Shown piece by piece: positions 24,321-37,008 of a stretch of 64,000 nt of DNA. The DNA lies in assembly GCA_031772625.1 (NCBI GenBank), contig CM062810.1, positions 868,887,650-868,951,649 of the forward strand, read 5' to 3'. The translations under genes were made by a program, and so were the position numbers. Position 1 is the stretch's first letter. Every line of letters starts with the position of its first letter. Source of the DNA: Pinus tabuliformis (taxonomy: Eukaryota; Streptophyta; Pinopsida; Pinales; Pinaceae). Under the pieces are notes generated by a model, which did not search any database, was not told the DNA's origin, and saw only the letters and a program-made list of their open reading frames with translations.

Positions 24321-25060
24321 CCTCAGCTGAGCAAACTGTTGCATGTGCAGTTGGGTTTATGAGTTCCCTCCGAGACCAAGCAAAAATGATTTTCATGCAT
24401 GGGCTGCTTCTCCCAAGCTAGCATTCAAAGGCCTCCCTTGATTCAGGGATCTATTTCTAGCAGTTGGAGGTTATATGTAAGGATCCTTTCAGAAACCTCC
24501 CACCAAGTGTTTCCTTTCCTAGATTTGTGGCATGCACGCCACAAGCTCAATTCTATCGAAACTCATCAAACCAGAGGCTACAGAGGTCATTACTCACATC
24601 AAACTTGTAGCTCTAACATCCCACATTGCATCTAGGAGTCCTCAACACACTCAGCTCAATTTTTTTGGGGTCAGCCCGCCTTTCATGTCTTGCATTGTGT
24701 TTCTGTCGCTTTGTGTGTTTCGCTTCATGTGAGTGATGACTATTTGATTTCAGTGAATGCCTGCTGTCATTTTGATGTATGTTAGCTTGCAGAAGTACCA
24801 TTTCAATTTTCATTCGCATCTCACTATTGTCGCATGCATGACACTATTTTGCACGAATGGTCGCCATTGTGGTGACTCGCTTCACACACATGCATGCTTT
24901 CCCATTTTTTAAATCCTGCACTTGTTTTTTGCATGAATGATCATTCACTCTTATTTGCACTCATCTCACCATGCATTTAGAATTCTCATATTTTCAGTCG
25001 CCCATTGGCCAGACTGGGTTGCCTTGGCCTAGACCGTGCCTTGCCCGGCGAGAAGTATGC
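24321..25060. other. unassigned interval between minisatellite blocks
   Basis: No coding pattern. From about 24,660 to 25,000 it is rich in TTGCATG and CATGCA-type words without clear periodicity. Confidence 0.3.
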
Positions 25061-25385
25061 ATTTCTGGAAGCAAAGGCTCTCCCTTCCCTCCAAAAATTG
25101 CGCAAGCCTAGTCAAGCAATGACCTCCAGACTTTCATTGTGCAATTATTGTAGCGAGTGTCCTGCTGGCCCCAGAAACTACGCAATGCAGTTGCTGGTTG
25201 CATCTCACCGCTCACTGAAATTGCAAAGTGCACAGTTTCAATCCTTAGTAGGCTAGGCTAGACTATGCATTCCATAGTTCCAGTAGTTAGTGAGCCTCCT
25301 GACAATCTAGATTATGCCTTGTGTAGTTTTGGTAGTGTGTCTCCCGACCTCTCGATAGAAAATGCACAATTTTCACGTTCAATCA
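25061..25385 (+). repeat. ~40-bp degenerate minisatellite, block 2
   Basis: Further diverged copies of the AAATTGCGCAA-type core occur near 25093, 25131, 25175, 25213 and 25365, again with spacing close to 40 bases at first. The two blocks, about 0.75 kb apart, look like one array or duplicated parts of one element. Confidence 0.5.
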
Positions 25386-26620
25386 CACAAGTATGTTGCA
25401 TGTTAGTACTCAAGTTTGTTTTGGTTTTCGACTGACATATTTCTTTCCATGAGTGTTGCTATGTCTCCAGGCATCACAGGTATTCATCTATCTCTTAGCA
25501 GCACAAGTACAATGACTTCGAGGATAGTAGAGCCAAAGGCACTATTAAGAGCACAACTAGGGATACAATCGATCAATGTCTATGAACTTGCCTATCCATG
25601 AAGACATCAAGTTGTTCATGGACAAGGATATCAAGATCAATGGCAATGACATCACAGTGAGTAGCACCATCAGTGACAGCAGAAGGCCATACACGTACAT
25701 GCGACAAATGCAAAAGGAAGGTTTTTGATAGCATAGAGGTAGAGCAAAGCTACAAGTTCAAAGAAAAACCACTCATGACAAAAGCAACTTTGGAGATTGA
25801 GGCTATGAGGTGATGGCATGACATGAAGATCATGCAAGGACAAAGAACAAAACAAAGAAGGCGTTGCATGTGTTAAAACAACATCTCAAGAAAGAACAGG
25901 AGTTGCATAGATGAGAGAATGAGTTGCAACAGGAATAAGCACAATATAGGGCCCAACATGCATAGACGAATGAAAATACACCTATACAAGCTATGGATCC
26001 ATCCCAGCAGCTGGCACAGAGTAGAAAATGTGAGCAGTGTTGTTGATCACATGCAAGGGAACAGAAAAGAATGCATGTCATTATGGGCATGCATGTGATC
26101 CCACCCATTCGGCACACTCACCAGGGTAAAGAGAAGAATCAAGTCCAACTGGAGCTTAACATGTACTCGAACAAGTTGATCCGCACGACCACCAGCACAT
26201 CCTTGGAGAGAAGCATAGACAGTATGCATCAACATGTTTCTAGTTCGGTCACACGAGTATGACCATGTGCATGCTATCAGACGAGTTGGATGGAGGAGCC
26301 ATATCAATGTACCCAGATGCAATAGAGGCAGGAGTTCGCTTCAACAAGATGTCATCATTGACCACACGGACACCTTCACGAACGACTAAGCTTGGCATCA
26401 GTTTGCCACCATCAACCATCACAAGGATGTCAAAGACTTGGTCTCACCACAACGGTCCAAGTGTTAGTGATGCCTTGCATGGATTTCTCAAGCCATTTTG
26501 TCTCACATGGGTACATGTGAATTATAAGGTAACGTCTTGTCAAGTGGAAGTTCAAGTGTTGATAGTTGGATGTAACAGTGATAGAGTAGATGAAGGGTCA
26601 TGAGCGTAGAGGAACTGTCA
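25386..26620. other. probable internal region of an old retroelement
   Basis: CA-rich sequence with short broken open stretches and no conserved polymerase motif. It ends at a polypurine-tract-like sequence, so it may be the internal region of a decayed or non-coding (LARD-type) LTR element. Confidence 0.35.
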
Positions 26621-27170
26621 CAAAGGGGAATGTCGAGAGCCACCCCACCCTTTGCTATAAATACTCCCTCATAACTAATTGTAAAGGCTTTTGGTTAGCC
26701 AAGCTTCGATAGGAGTATCTTAGAGAAATCTTGGACAATATTGTAATGTGCCTTAGCTTCTCCACTGCACAGAGCTAGTATATCTCTTTGGAGGAGTAGA
26801 CAGTTGTGGGTGTAATGTTCCACTATCAGAACTAGTGGTTGGAAATGGATGTGTTGTATGACTGGAACTTACACTTCTTAATATAATAGAACCAGCACGT
26901 TTCATGCATATGTTGTATTGTATTCAACTATCTTGTTTACTCTCAATGATATATGTATAAGCATGCATAAATATTTTTGAAATGTGTTGTTGGTTTAACC
27001 ATCACATTGGATTTCTTGCTAACATGCTTTCCAACTTGTGATGCATATTCGCTCGTGTGTTACCTCCTAAGCCGCATACTATTACAGGTTTCCAAGGGGT
27101 GCACTCACCTCACCCTCAATGTGTTAGAACCTTTCATGCACCTTCCTTGACTTACTGCAGTTGTCACACC
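26621..27170 (+). repeat. candidate LTR with polypurine tract
   Basis: CAAAGGGGAA at 26621-26630 is followed directly by TGTCGAGAGCC, a plausible LTR start. A CTATAAATA box lies near 26659. TTGTCACA near 27,170 is a possible end. The TATA box is very close to the start, which is atypical, and no partner LTR was found. Confidence 0.3.
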
Positions 27171-27311
27171 CTTGCTACCAATAGGGACATCTTACTTGCC
27201 TCTGCAAGAAACCGCGGTCAAGGCATTACCGTATGACCCACTACTGGGACTCCTACACCAAATGGTCTGAGGTCTAATTGGGACTTCTTATCGGGGAGAT
27301 CCCATGAAATA

Positions 27312-28380
27312 TTGGTGGGTCCAGCACTGTCAACATGTTCCTACTCCTACCTTTACTTCAGTTCCACAACAACCTTAATAACAGTGTACTGCTGTTGCAA
27401 AAGCATCTGGCGAGGGGGGAAAATCTCAGAAAAGGGGAGTAAAGACAAGGTATCCCCAATAATTCCATTTCCTCCTAAGCCACTAAAGCCTATTCCTCCA
27501 TGTTTTTTATGTGATGTTGTTGTTCATGCCACCAATAATTGTGCTGAACTCCCTCATGTCAAAGATGTGGTCTCTAATACCTTCCATGATTCTAACATTC
27601 CTTAGGTCATTACACACAAATTACCCATGTGCGTTGTGTGATAATTATTTCCATTATTCACATCACTTTCCCCGTCTCAAAGATTTTTGTGATACTCTGT
27701 AAGTGGTTCGCAAATTAGAGGTCACTCATAGTGAGTCCACCTCTTTTCTACCTGTAGATTTTGGTCCCACTCATACACCGGAAGATGAGGTCTCTCAAAC
27801 ACCCATTGTGATCCCTCCTCCTGATGTTGAGATGAAATATTGGACTGCTACCATTCTCTACCTATCGTCATCCATGAGATCGATGCATTGGAACTCCCTT
27901 GATGTCTCATATTGTCATTCTTTTGAAACTTCTTGAACGAACCCCCAGATTTCAACATCGATAGATATTCCATATACTTGTCATATATCTTCCAATATTG
28001 ATGATGCGTATGTGAACCTTGTCTCTCATGAAGATGCCTTAGGTATCTCTTTCCATAATGTTGTCCCTCTTCCTCTTGTCCCCCCATCTTCCATTCTGAT
28101 GAATAAAATATGGAATCCATGACCACTTCTGCTTATCCCTTGGATGATATGCACCATCGTGCATACTTCCTTCCACAAAAAACCCATGACCAATATTTTT
28201 TGGAGTCCAAAGGCTTCATTCATAGTGAGGTCGATTTTTTTAACCACCACATACTTGGAACCCATGAATTCAAACCACATCCACCTTGTGGCCATTACAT
28301 TACCACTCAATGTTTGGGTAAGGAGGCATCCACTTTTTTAGAGTCTTGGAGAAGAAATTATCTCCAACACTCTTAGTGCA
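27312..28380 (+). pseudogene. gag-like remnant with Cys/His knuckles
   Basis: The open stretch ends in KPIPPCFLCDVVVHATNNC, resembling a CCHC-type knuckle after a lysine/proline-rich linker. A second Cys/His cluster, CALCDNYFHYSHHFPRLKDF, follows near 27,640-27,700. Paired knuckles after a basic linker are seen in Gag proteins of large plant LTR elements. Downstream short open stretches have no recognised domain. Broken fossil; the family is uncertain. Confidence 0.4.
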
Positions 28381-29008
28381 TCTAGTAGTGTTGACTCTAG
28401 TCCCATTATTCTTCCCAATTTAGAAGGACCTATAGAGTCTCATATCACTTTAGATAACTCTAGGGATGATCCACATAATCACTCCTCAATCTCCCATCAA
28501 CAACCCTATCCCTTAGACCTTGTTGTTGTTCAACCCCAAAATTTTCTTACTGAGCATCAATCCATTATATCCAAATCCACTCTTTGCTATAGTGACACCA
28601 TGTATGTGAACCTATAACTTCAGTCCATTTGATTCATATATGTAGCGCCAAACGAGATTGGTAATCCACCATTTCCTTTCTCTAACTATATCTATCAATT
28701 ATTCTCATAATAAGACATCCATAAAATAAACAAATGGTGAACCCCATAATCAAAATGTGTTTCTAGTCCACTACTCTAAATACATTCGACATGTCCATAG
28801 CATGCTACATCCATCCATACAACACTAGGTGGCACGTATACTACTCCATCTCCTCCTCATCCTTTAGAGGATCTTGTGCCAGTAGGACCAAAGGCTTGAA
28901 TCTCTTATTTGAGAAATTGGAATACCATGGAACTCCACAAGCTCCTACTTCTAGGGCGAACCATTCCCACCTTATCATTCCCTTCCATCATCACATGTTG
29001 GGGGGCAG

Positions 29009-31070
29009 TGTCCCATTCTTGGAGGCATGATGGTACCCCTAGCCACTTTCTCACTTGATTAACATAAGTCTCGACCTAGACCCCACCAATTTAGGTATGG
29101 TCAATTATCCTCTCACTCGGATACTTTGTCCTACCGACCTCTCCGACAAGCCATATACACATCACATATTGTAGATAATTGATATCACATATTCAAACAT
29201 TCTACTCTATCTGACTCCACACTAACCACCCGGTAACCATATCTAACTGGGTGGGTGAGGATGAACCTAGACCTTCTTTAGTAGTTCATTCTTGTATTCC
29301 TTTATTACCTTTATTTTTCATCAGGAACCATTCTTTCAAGAAGCATTCAAGTGAGTTTTAGACAAGTAAGGTTAGGCCACCTACCTTCAACTTGCAGATC
29401 CTGATTCTGATGATCGGTTTATCCACTACGAACTCCACAAGGTTCAGGGCCTTCTCCTCCTCTCCATATTCTCCATAGCTCACAATTCAAATGAATTGGG
29501 TTTGGGTGCAAAAAGCCATTTTCTAAGAAAAACCATAGTTTTTCCATCACCCATTGTGACCAAACCATAGCTCTGCTTCATGAAATTTCAGCACCATTTG
29601 AAATATCTCACTGAGTCCTATAATGGCTCTCTCTTCTCTTTGGGTAATTTGAAACTTCACCAAGAAGGCATTTTTTTCATGAGGTCTCACTTTTACACCT
29701 ATTAAAACATAATTTCTTCATTTGAGCCACCCATACTTTGGTACCACTTTACCTTTGCACTGGTTGAATCACATGTAAATTCTGATCATGAGTAACCGTC
29801 ATTTCCTCATGTATTCATGGTTTCCTTTGGGCCTCCCCCACATGAAAACATCATTGAGTCACCCTTGTATTTTTGGAGTTTTCTCTGAGTCCCCTTGACT
29901 CCCATTACAATGTTTCGTACATTGTCCTATCACATCCATCCCATTTTCTTCATATTTTTCCTCCAGCTCTACTGCTTTGTCTTTGTAGAATCCTCGTTTG
30001 AGTCATTGACCATCCCCTCTAGAATCAAGTTAGTTGTTGTTAGGTCAACCATACTTATTATGCTCCGACAAGGGATGTCATAAATTAACCAACCATCTTG
30101 TTTCCTTCCATAATCATCCCTGGTGTCGGTCCATCAGTCACTCTATTATGATCCCTCGTGCTGTTGTTAAGGATTTCTTATTGTCTTAACTCTGGCGATA
30201 CCTCTTCTGTTGACCTCAGCACATTTATTCTACAAGAGTGGTCTAGAGGGTGGTGTACATTAGTTCTAGCTCCCATAATTCTTCGGTACATCAGATCAAG
30301 GAAAGGGAATCATTATTTTACTTTGACTTGGTTGCTTATCACGTGCTTGACATCAAATCCTTATCGTACGATTGAGCTTCGTACACTTAACGATTCGGTG
30401 ATCCAAATGATTGTCCTAGGGATTCCCAGGTGTTTGTGAGATGTTCCAGACATCGTGAGTGGGTGGCCCTTAAGGTATCCCCCCACATTCCCAGACGACC
30501 ATAGTTGTTGATCCAACCTCAGATGTCATTCCGTAGATTTGATGGGTTCGGTTTCCACCGCTTACAATGCCCACATCATGCATGTCTACTTCAGATGATC
30601 CATTCAAATCTTTGGAGCCCTTTCCTGTTCAGCTGGGATTGTTTGGTTGCGATCCCCCCTCACTATGTTAGCTTGAGGGGAATTATGTCTCATGTACTCA
30701 GATGTTATTGTATTCAGTGTTGGCCTATGTTTTTTGAGGTGCATTATGTATATGGGATCCATTGTATTAGTTTTTGGCTAATTGATGCTAGTGTATCATG
30801 TACTTTGTAGCTCAATCACACATTTTTGGGCTCATCATTATTCTTTGTACGTAATTATCTTGGCATGTATGGATACCCCTACTCCTCCTCATTTGAGATC
30901 ATGTACTCCCACATAAAAGGAGACTTCTGTTAGTTTAGTAGGTCTCACCCACTCCATTTTTGTCCATCCTTGTATTTCTTCAATTTTCTCTCTCTCTCTT
31001 TGGCTACCCTTTGGTGTCTCATGGAAGTGTAACCTACAATGTATTTCAGTCATATGATTTACTCCTAACA
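29009..31070 (+). repeat. candidate ~2-kb LTR of a large gypsy/LARD-type element
   Basis: TTGGGGGGCAG precedes a TGTCCC start at 29009, and CTCCTAACA at 31070 gives a TG...CA pair. A TATA-like CATAAAAGG lies near 30,910, with a CTCTCTCTCT tract downstream. The gag-like remnant lies upstream in the right order. No second copy is in the window, so the limits rest only on the terminal motifs. Confidence 0.35.
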
Positions 31071-31930
31071 CTCATATGTTGAGGGAAAATTTGTTATCAC
31101 CAAAAAATTGTCACCTAGCCATTTCTAGATAGGTGGATCAAAATACACCATGTATGATTAATTTTACGATAGTAAAATCACTTTCATTGTGGAAATTTTT
31201 TTATTAAACCACTTTTATTGAATTATTTTCTGATTTAAATTAAAAAAACATGAGAATAATTAGATAGATCATTATTTATTTATCATTCCTTATTTATATT
31301 ATTGGAATAATTGTTAAATCACTATTTAAAAATTAGTTCAATTTCACACCATTCTTAACCCTCATGAAATAATTAATAAATCATTTTATTTGTTAATTGT
31401 TTCTAAATAAAGATATTTAGCGAGTTTAAATATCCTTTCCCTATCCAATAAATATAATAAATATTCCAAGAAGTTAGATTTTTCTTTGGTCAATATTATT
31501 TTGTTATTCTCCATTTTTTAGTTAAACTCAATACTTTGTTATAAATAGGAGAGTTTTCCTTTCAGTCTTCACCATGATCATAATCATCATCACCATTATC
31601 ATCTTTTTTCTTTTGATCTCCCATTTGAGTTCTTCAAATTTTGTCTGGGTTTTTCACATATTAAGAGAGAAGATCATTTACTGAAGCAACAAGGGCATCA
31701 AAGGACCCATCCCAGAGAGGGGAATTCATAGACCCTTTTTATAGATATCCTTCACCAGGTGTTTCCAATAAATAATTTTTTCGATTACAGTCTTTCCATT
31801 TGGGTTATTTCATTGGATATCTTTATTGTTTCTTTATATTATGGATCGTCTATATTTTTTTGCAGAGTTTTTTTGTTCTTATTGTAGATCTGAATCGTAA
31901 GAAACCATCAAATTGTTGTTAGGGTCACTT
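31071..31930. other. AT-rich interval with promoter-like core
   Basis: TTATAAATAGGAGAG at about 31,539 looks like a TATA box and is followed by AAGAGAGAAGATCATT near 31,665. It could be a promoter-bearing LTR part of either flanking element. No paired end was found. Confidence 0.3.
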
Positions 31931-34150
31931 GTCATGTAGTGACTTAAGTGAAGTTCTTTTGGTGCACCTTCTAAGAAATTTCACACTAGCAAATATTGAA
32001 GCTCCCCATGGTGACGCACCTGTTTCAATGTAACCTTTATCAAGCATTTTCTTCAGCCATAGTTTTAACTAAACTAGCTCAAGCTTGCTCATCCAGTAAG
32101 ATTCCGTAGATGTTGGTGCTACTCCAAGCACCAGTTCAATAGAGAAATCAACTTCCCTATAAGGAGGTAGATCTAGAATATCTGTTGGAAACATGTCATC
32201 TCACTAATGCAATACATGACACTTCTTCAACACCTCGATTTCCTAATGCCCCGCACTTTCACAAGATTTTTCACTATAAATAGATTGCAGGGAAAATAGT
32301 TTGAAGCCCTTCCAAAAATTATGTTTAGCCTGCATTTCTGTAATAAACCTCACTAAAATTGGCTTTCACTCGCCTCGTAATATTTTTCTTTCTCCAACAT
32401 CACCTAGGAATTCAATATCTTTTTCACAATAGTCCACCTTGGCTCTATGCAGGTACAACCAATCCACGCCCAATAATATGTTGTCCACACCCAACATCAT
32501 TAAATTCAAATGTGTTGTTGTCGGCATGCCACTGGAGTTCAAATGCACATGATTTCACCTAGTGGTTATTTTTTCTCTTCGCTCATATTCCTAATTGAAC
32601 CAACCATGTTCCTGCATGCAATTATTCAGCCAAATTACATTTTTCCACGAGCTTTGGCCTAACATAGCAGTAGTTAGAAGCAGGATCAATTAAAATGGAA
32701 AAAAATTGATTACACAACTTACCTTCCATATCAATGATGGATTCATGGTGGTTTTCCTGGAGATTGTACATAGGTACATAAGTTCTAGGCAAACTCTGAG
32801 CTACATTACCCACTATGCAAGCTTCCTAGGTGCTAGAAATATTGGGCCCTATGTTTTTCTGATGTGGGAAGTCTCCTTTCCAGTGATTTTCACCACACGA
32901 CCAAAACATTCATTGCTCTTTTGTTTCAACTCTTCGCTACTCTACTATTGGTTGTTGTGTATTTCTTTAGCAACAATGCTAATTTTCTCCTAAAATCAAT
33001 TTGTGTTAGTTGGATCTTTACTTTCCTTCTTTTATGAAATTTTTTTCACTCATTTCTTCTTACTTTCAACATTGTTCTTTTCCTTCCAGTCACTTTTAGT
33101 TTTTGGTCAATGTTTTGCTTTCTCATAGCAATGTTTCAATTTCTTAATGGCATCATTCAATGTCTAAGGTTCCAGAAATTTAATTATGTCTTTGAATGTC
33201 ATAGGCAACCCACTCATAAATGTTTGTATTTTAGCCTTCTCATCCTTGAGATATGGAACATACCTAAGTATTTCGAGGAACTTGGTAACATACTCATGAT
33301 TCATCATTTGACCCATCTTTTGTTCATAAAATGGTTTTTCCTTTCTATCATAATATCGCCCACACAAATATTGATTCCTCAAATGTTTCTTAAATTCATT
33401 CCAAGTCAATTCTTCTTCAATGCGGCCTTTGCCATTTTTCAAGTCTTTCCACCATATGTAATATTTTACCTTTAAGATGTAGGTGGCAATCTTGGCTTTC
33501 ATGTTTTTAGAATAGTCACAGATTCTAAACAATTTCTTCATGCCATGCAACCAATATTCCACCTTTTCAGATATCGTCATGTCCCCATTAAATGTGGGCA
33601 CCTAGGACTTCTTAAACTCCTCGATCATATAATCCCTTTCCCTTCTTCTCTAATAATGAGGATGATGGTGATGAGAGTGTTGAAAATTCCTCCCGATGGT
33701 AGATCTAGGTGGTCTACTAGAATGTTGCGCATGAGTGCTAGTCCTTCCTTCTAGGACACTCAATGGTGTGTTTCCCTTCACCCTATATTCACTTTCTATG
33801 CCTCTTCCTAGACCTGCTACCATATTCTCCATTTATTTTCTCTTCTGAATCCTAAAGGCTTTTCCTGTATCTATGACTAGTCCTCAACTCAGGCTGTCTA
33901 TGTCTCTATAAATCTAAGAAGCTTTGCAAAATAACTACATTTATCTCATATTTGTTCTCTTGAGCTCTCAACATCGTTTCACTTCAACCCTTAGGCTCTT
34001 CAAGGTATCCATCCAATATGGAGAGTTATCCCCTCCCCCTTAGCCAACTAGTATTTCTTCTTCATTTGTGTTGGACTCTTCATTTCCATATTATAACTGA
34101 TCAAATCTATACTACACCATTCGTGTCCTCATTCCCGTGTATTTCACTAT
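31930..34150 (-). mobile_element. Ty3-gypsy fossil: gag, protease, start of RT
   Basis: On the minus strand, a Gag core at 33164-33601 contains LTWNEFKKHLRNQYLCGRYY and EYVTKFLEILRYVPYLKDEK, both typical of plant gypsy Gag. A protease-like segment follows at 32366-32813, with ILIDPASNYCYVRPKL and GVDNILLGVDWLYLHRAKVD. RT begins near 32,060-31,950 with a GYIETGASPWGASIF stretch. The element then stops, so integrase and LTRs are missing. It is broken, with many breaks, and old. Clade uncertain. Confidence 0.75.
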
Positions 34151-34910
34151 CTTTGTTTCTTGTGATGTGTTGTAAATCACACAAAACTATTAGGCACATA
34201 ACAAATAAATAAACAAGAAGAAATTATGCTCCTTATCATACTTTTGTAGAGTTGTTATGACAAACTATCTGCAACAAACAATCAATATTAGCTCATTATT
34301 ATCAACAAGTTATTAATAATAATGTAGAGACTTGCATAATCAACAAAATATATCATTCTCAAAAAACTATCAACTTATCATTGACATTGAAAACATATAA
34401 ACTATTAATCCCTACTACTTAAACAACTCACGAAGTCAACATACCAGTAATACGTGCATCCAACAATTTGGAAAAAATTTAAAACATAATATTTGTCTTA
34501 TTAGTTTTTTGGAAATCATCTTGAGATTCCACTACAAGAATTTCATATTACTTTTACTGAGAAAACCCATCCAATCGAAATGTTAAACCTGAATTCTCTA
34601 GTACCACCTACAAACACCCCACTTATCTCACTAAAGTGCGCACTTATTAACCCAAGTTCTCTTGCATAGTTAGAAAACGTGAATTCTTAAATTTAATTAA
34701 ATACGATTTATCTCTCTTTTCACACGAGAGAGTTATAAATTCGAATGATATTCATTTACTTATATATATTTTTATATAACTCTATATATCTGGTATAACT
34801 TTTATATATATATATATATATATCACCATGCTCCCTCTTTTACATTCAACATGATTTAATTATATTTATTGACATGGACAACTCAGCAGGTGAAATATGA
34901 ATATGCACAT
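34151..34910. other. AT-rich interval with TA microsatellite
   Basis: A run of TA dinucleotides lies at about 34,801-34,822. Otherwise no recognised feature. Confidence 0.35.
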
Positions 34911-36320
34911 GTATGCCTTTCGAAGCATGTATCAACATAACATGGATTACGTTGTGGGCTGACGACGATTACACATCATTCGTCGATACCACATTACATT
35001 GCAAGGTGGATTCACCTCTGGCCACGACGCGTTATATTTCCGAAGCCTTATTCACCTACCATGAGATATACACTTACTGTTCGATGCAAGTTGCTCCAAT
35101 TTGTTATGTCATTGCCGTCGGGGTAGTGATATATAGTGATCACGTCCAATATTAATTTTCCGTACATTAATTTTTCTGGCCGTACCTTATTTTTTGAAAT
35201 TCTAATGCATACCTTAGGTTTTTGAGTTACTAGGTGGTAACGTCCGCCGGCAGCCACCACCAAGGCTCCAAAGGCTATGCGGGAGGTCACCATAGTCCAA
35301 CAATTTAAAATATAAAGATGGTCGATGAATCACCTGAGTCCACCGAAGACAGGGACGTCTTAAATTTAATGACGAAAGGCCCACCCAGTCTTCAAGTAAA
35401 TTCGATGCAGTTAACCGGACAACAGCTCTCCAAATCCAGAAATAGCCCAGGGTTGGTCATATGCAGATGAGCCAACATATCAAGTAGGAAATGACGACAT
35501 CCATCACGACAATGGAAATTATAAAAGTAAAAAAGTTGTGTTCTACCCCAACCCCAGGAGCCGACCACTGATATGACACCAACTGTATACAGAACCGCCA
35601 ATAGCAAGTTTTTGAGAAATTACCGAGTTGGAGTTATCTATTTGCCTATCGTGAATTCAACGAACTCGTTCAATACCAAGTATACAATAATAATTTGTAC
35701 GGTGTTTTTCATGGTTTGTGAGCAGGTGGGGGATTACGGGCGATGGGAAAGGTTGCTTGATCTGTAGATTTACGCACCAATACTGTCATTTTTTTGTTTC
35801 AAAATAAATATATGTTTTATGCTTTGGAGGGGTGAGTAAGGTTTGGAAATGACGCGGAAAAGAATACATGTTTAATCTGATGGCCAGAGCATTTGAGCAT
35901 CAATTCCTGATTTACATTAACACACTTTGTGTAGACTTCAATTTCAACTTCAGATTCTTGTAATGTTCACCGGAATTATTCTCAATAAGACCTGTAACAT
36001 ATGAAAAGACCAGCAAGATGGCCATATCTAAGCCTATGTATGAAATAATACAAGCAACCTTTACAAATATATGTAGTATAGTTAGATGAGTGTTTGATTA
36101 CTATGTAATTTAAGGTTTAAACAACTTAGTTCCAATTTTTTCACTTCAAATAACAAATTTTAAAATGTAGAATTAGTTTAATAGAAAATATAAAAATAAT
36201 TTAAAAAAATTTAGATTAATCATACTTCGAAGGCATGAGTTTCAACTCGAAATTGAACTCTTAAGACTTTTGTCTAGTACGATTACATTTTTCATCACTA
36301 TGGCAGAATCATTGTAGATG
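34911..36320. other. low-repeat interval with several CpGs
   Basis: This stretch keeps more CpG (for example TCGTCGAT, CACGACGCG, CCGTCGGGG) than the methylated repeats around it, which suggests younger or less methylated DNA. An ATTATAAAAGTA box lies near 35,519, about 50 bases before an ATG at 35573 that opens 64 codons of no recognised family. This could be an old promoter region, possibly of the P450 fragment downstream. I see no supporting coding similarity. Confidence 0.3.
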
Positions 36321-36342
36321 ACTAAATATTTGTTTAATAAAC

Positions 36343-36522
36343 TTGCAGACCAATGAAACATATTTGCAGTGTAAGTTGTCTGATGGGAAAATGGCCATTT
36401 TATTAGACATGGGTGAGACGTTTGGGTTGACAACTCCTAAAACATACCCTCTCGTTGCAATGGCCCGACCTCGCATGCCTTCCCATCTCCGGTCTTCCAA
36501 TATGGATAAGTTGATCTGCATC
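36343..36522 (+). pseudogene. cytochrome P450 C-terminal fragment
   Basis: From about residue 5 the frame reads YLQCKLSDGKMAILLDMGE, then FGLTTPKTYPLVAMARPRMP, and stops within about 15 residues. This matches the tail of plant 71-clan P450s, where a LPDG...DM.E.FGLT..K..PL...P.PRLP region follows the heme-binding loop. P450s are ER-anchored monooxygenases. The heme-binding FxxGxRxCxG motif, the EXXR helix and everything upstream are missing, so this is a truncated gene fragment rather than a working enzyme. An acceptor-like TTGCAG precedes it, but 71-clan genes do not usually have an intron so near the end. The family cannot be fixed from 50 residues. Confidence 0.55.
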
Positions 36523-36762
36523 TGATATCTAAGTGAATATACGAGTAGTTCCTCAGGGCCTCCACCTGTGCAGTGTGCCGTGGGTGTTGTAATAATAAGT
36601 GATTTCCAGTGCTTGTATAAAATATAATTATAGTAATAAAATCCATTGCCGTCTTCCGTGGCGAGAGGCTTTTTCCCAGGTTAGTTTTTATTATGAAAAT
36701 TTGAGATTTTGAATTATTAATTTATAAAAAAATTCAAACAAACCTTAAAATTTTCCCAGAAA

Positions 36763-37008
36763 CTGCCTCGCATCGTATTGAACATAGCAAGGAAGTCTCT
36801 ATTATTACCATTCCATTAAACGCGCAAGTTGCAGAGAAGTGGGACTTGGTGGGCCGACTTTTTCCATCAGTAGAGCTCATGAAAACTGCAGAGTGTATTG
36901 CTGAATTCATTGAGGAATGGTAAAGATATATGGTTTTGACGTTCAAAGCATGGATAGGATGAAACTTGCCCTTGGGAATGTTGTTGACCGGGGAGGAAAG
37001 TTATGGCT
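36763..37008 (+). pseudogene. exon-like open stretch, unidentified
   Basis: An acceptor-like TTTTCCCAG precedes an open stretch reading SIITIPLNAQVAEKWDLVGR then LFPSVELMKTAECIAEFIEE, up to a donor-like GGTAAAG near 36,920. About 10 bases on, another frame reads IYGFDVQSMDRMKLALGNVV then DRGGKLWLL before a stop at about 37,006. Amino-acid composition and continuity look protein-like in both, so this may be a terminal exon with one frameshift, or two exons. It follows the P450 fragment by 240 bases but is not P450 sequence that I recognise. Confidence 0.35.

Noticed and set aside
24079-24421. Overlapping open frames on both strands in the AAATTGCACAA region
   Set aside because: Both derive from the ~40-bp repeat and match no protein pattern.
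31078-31908. A TG...CA pair suggesting a complete LTR around the TATAAATAG box
   Set aside because: No polypurine tract, primer site or second copy supports these ends; kept only as a promoter-like interval.
34534-34547. CACTACAAGAATTT resembling a CACTA terminus
   Set aside because: No subterminal repeats follow and no partner terminus was found; a short chance match is likely.
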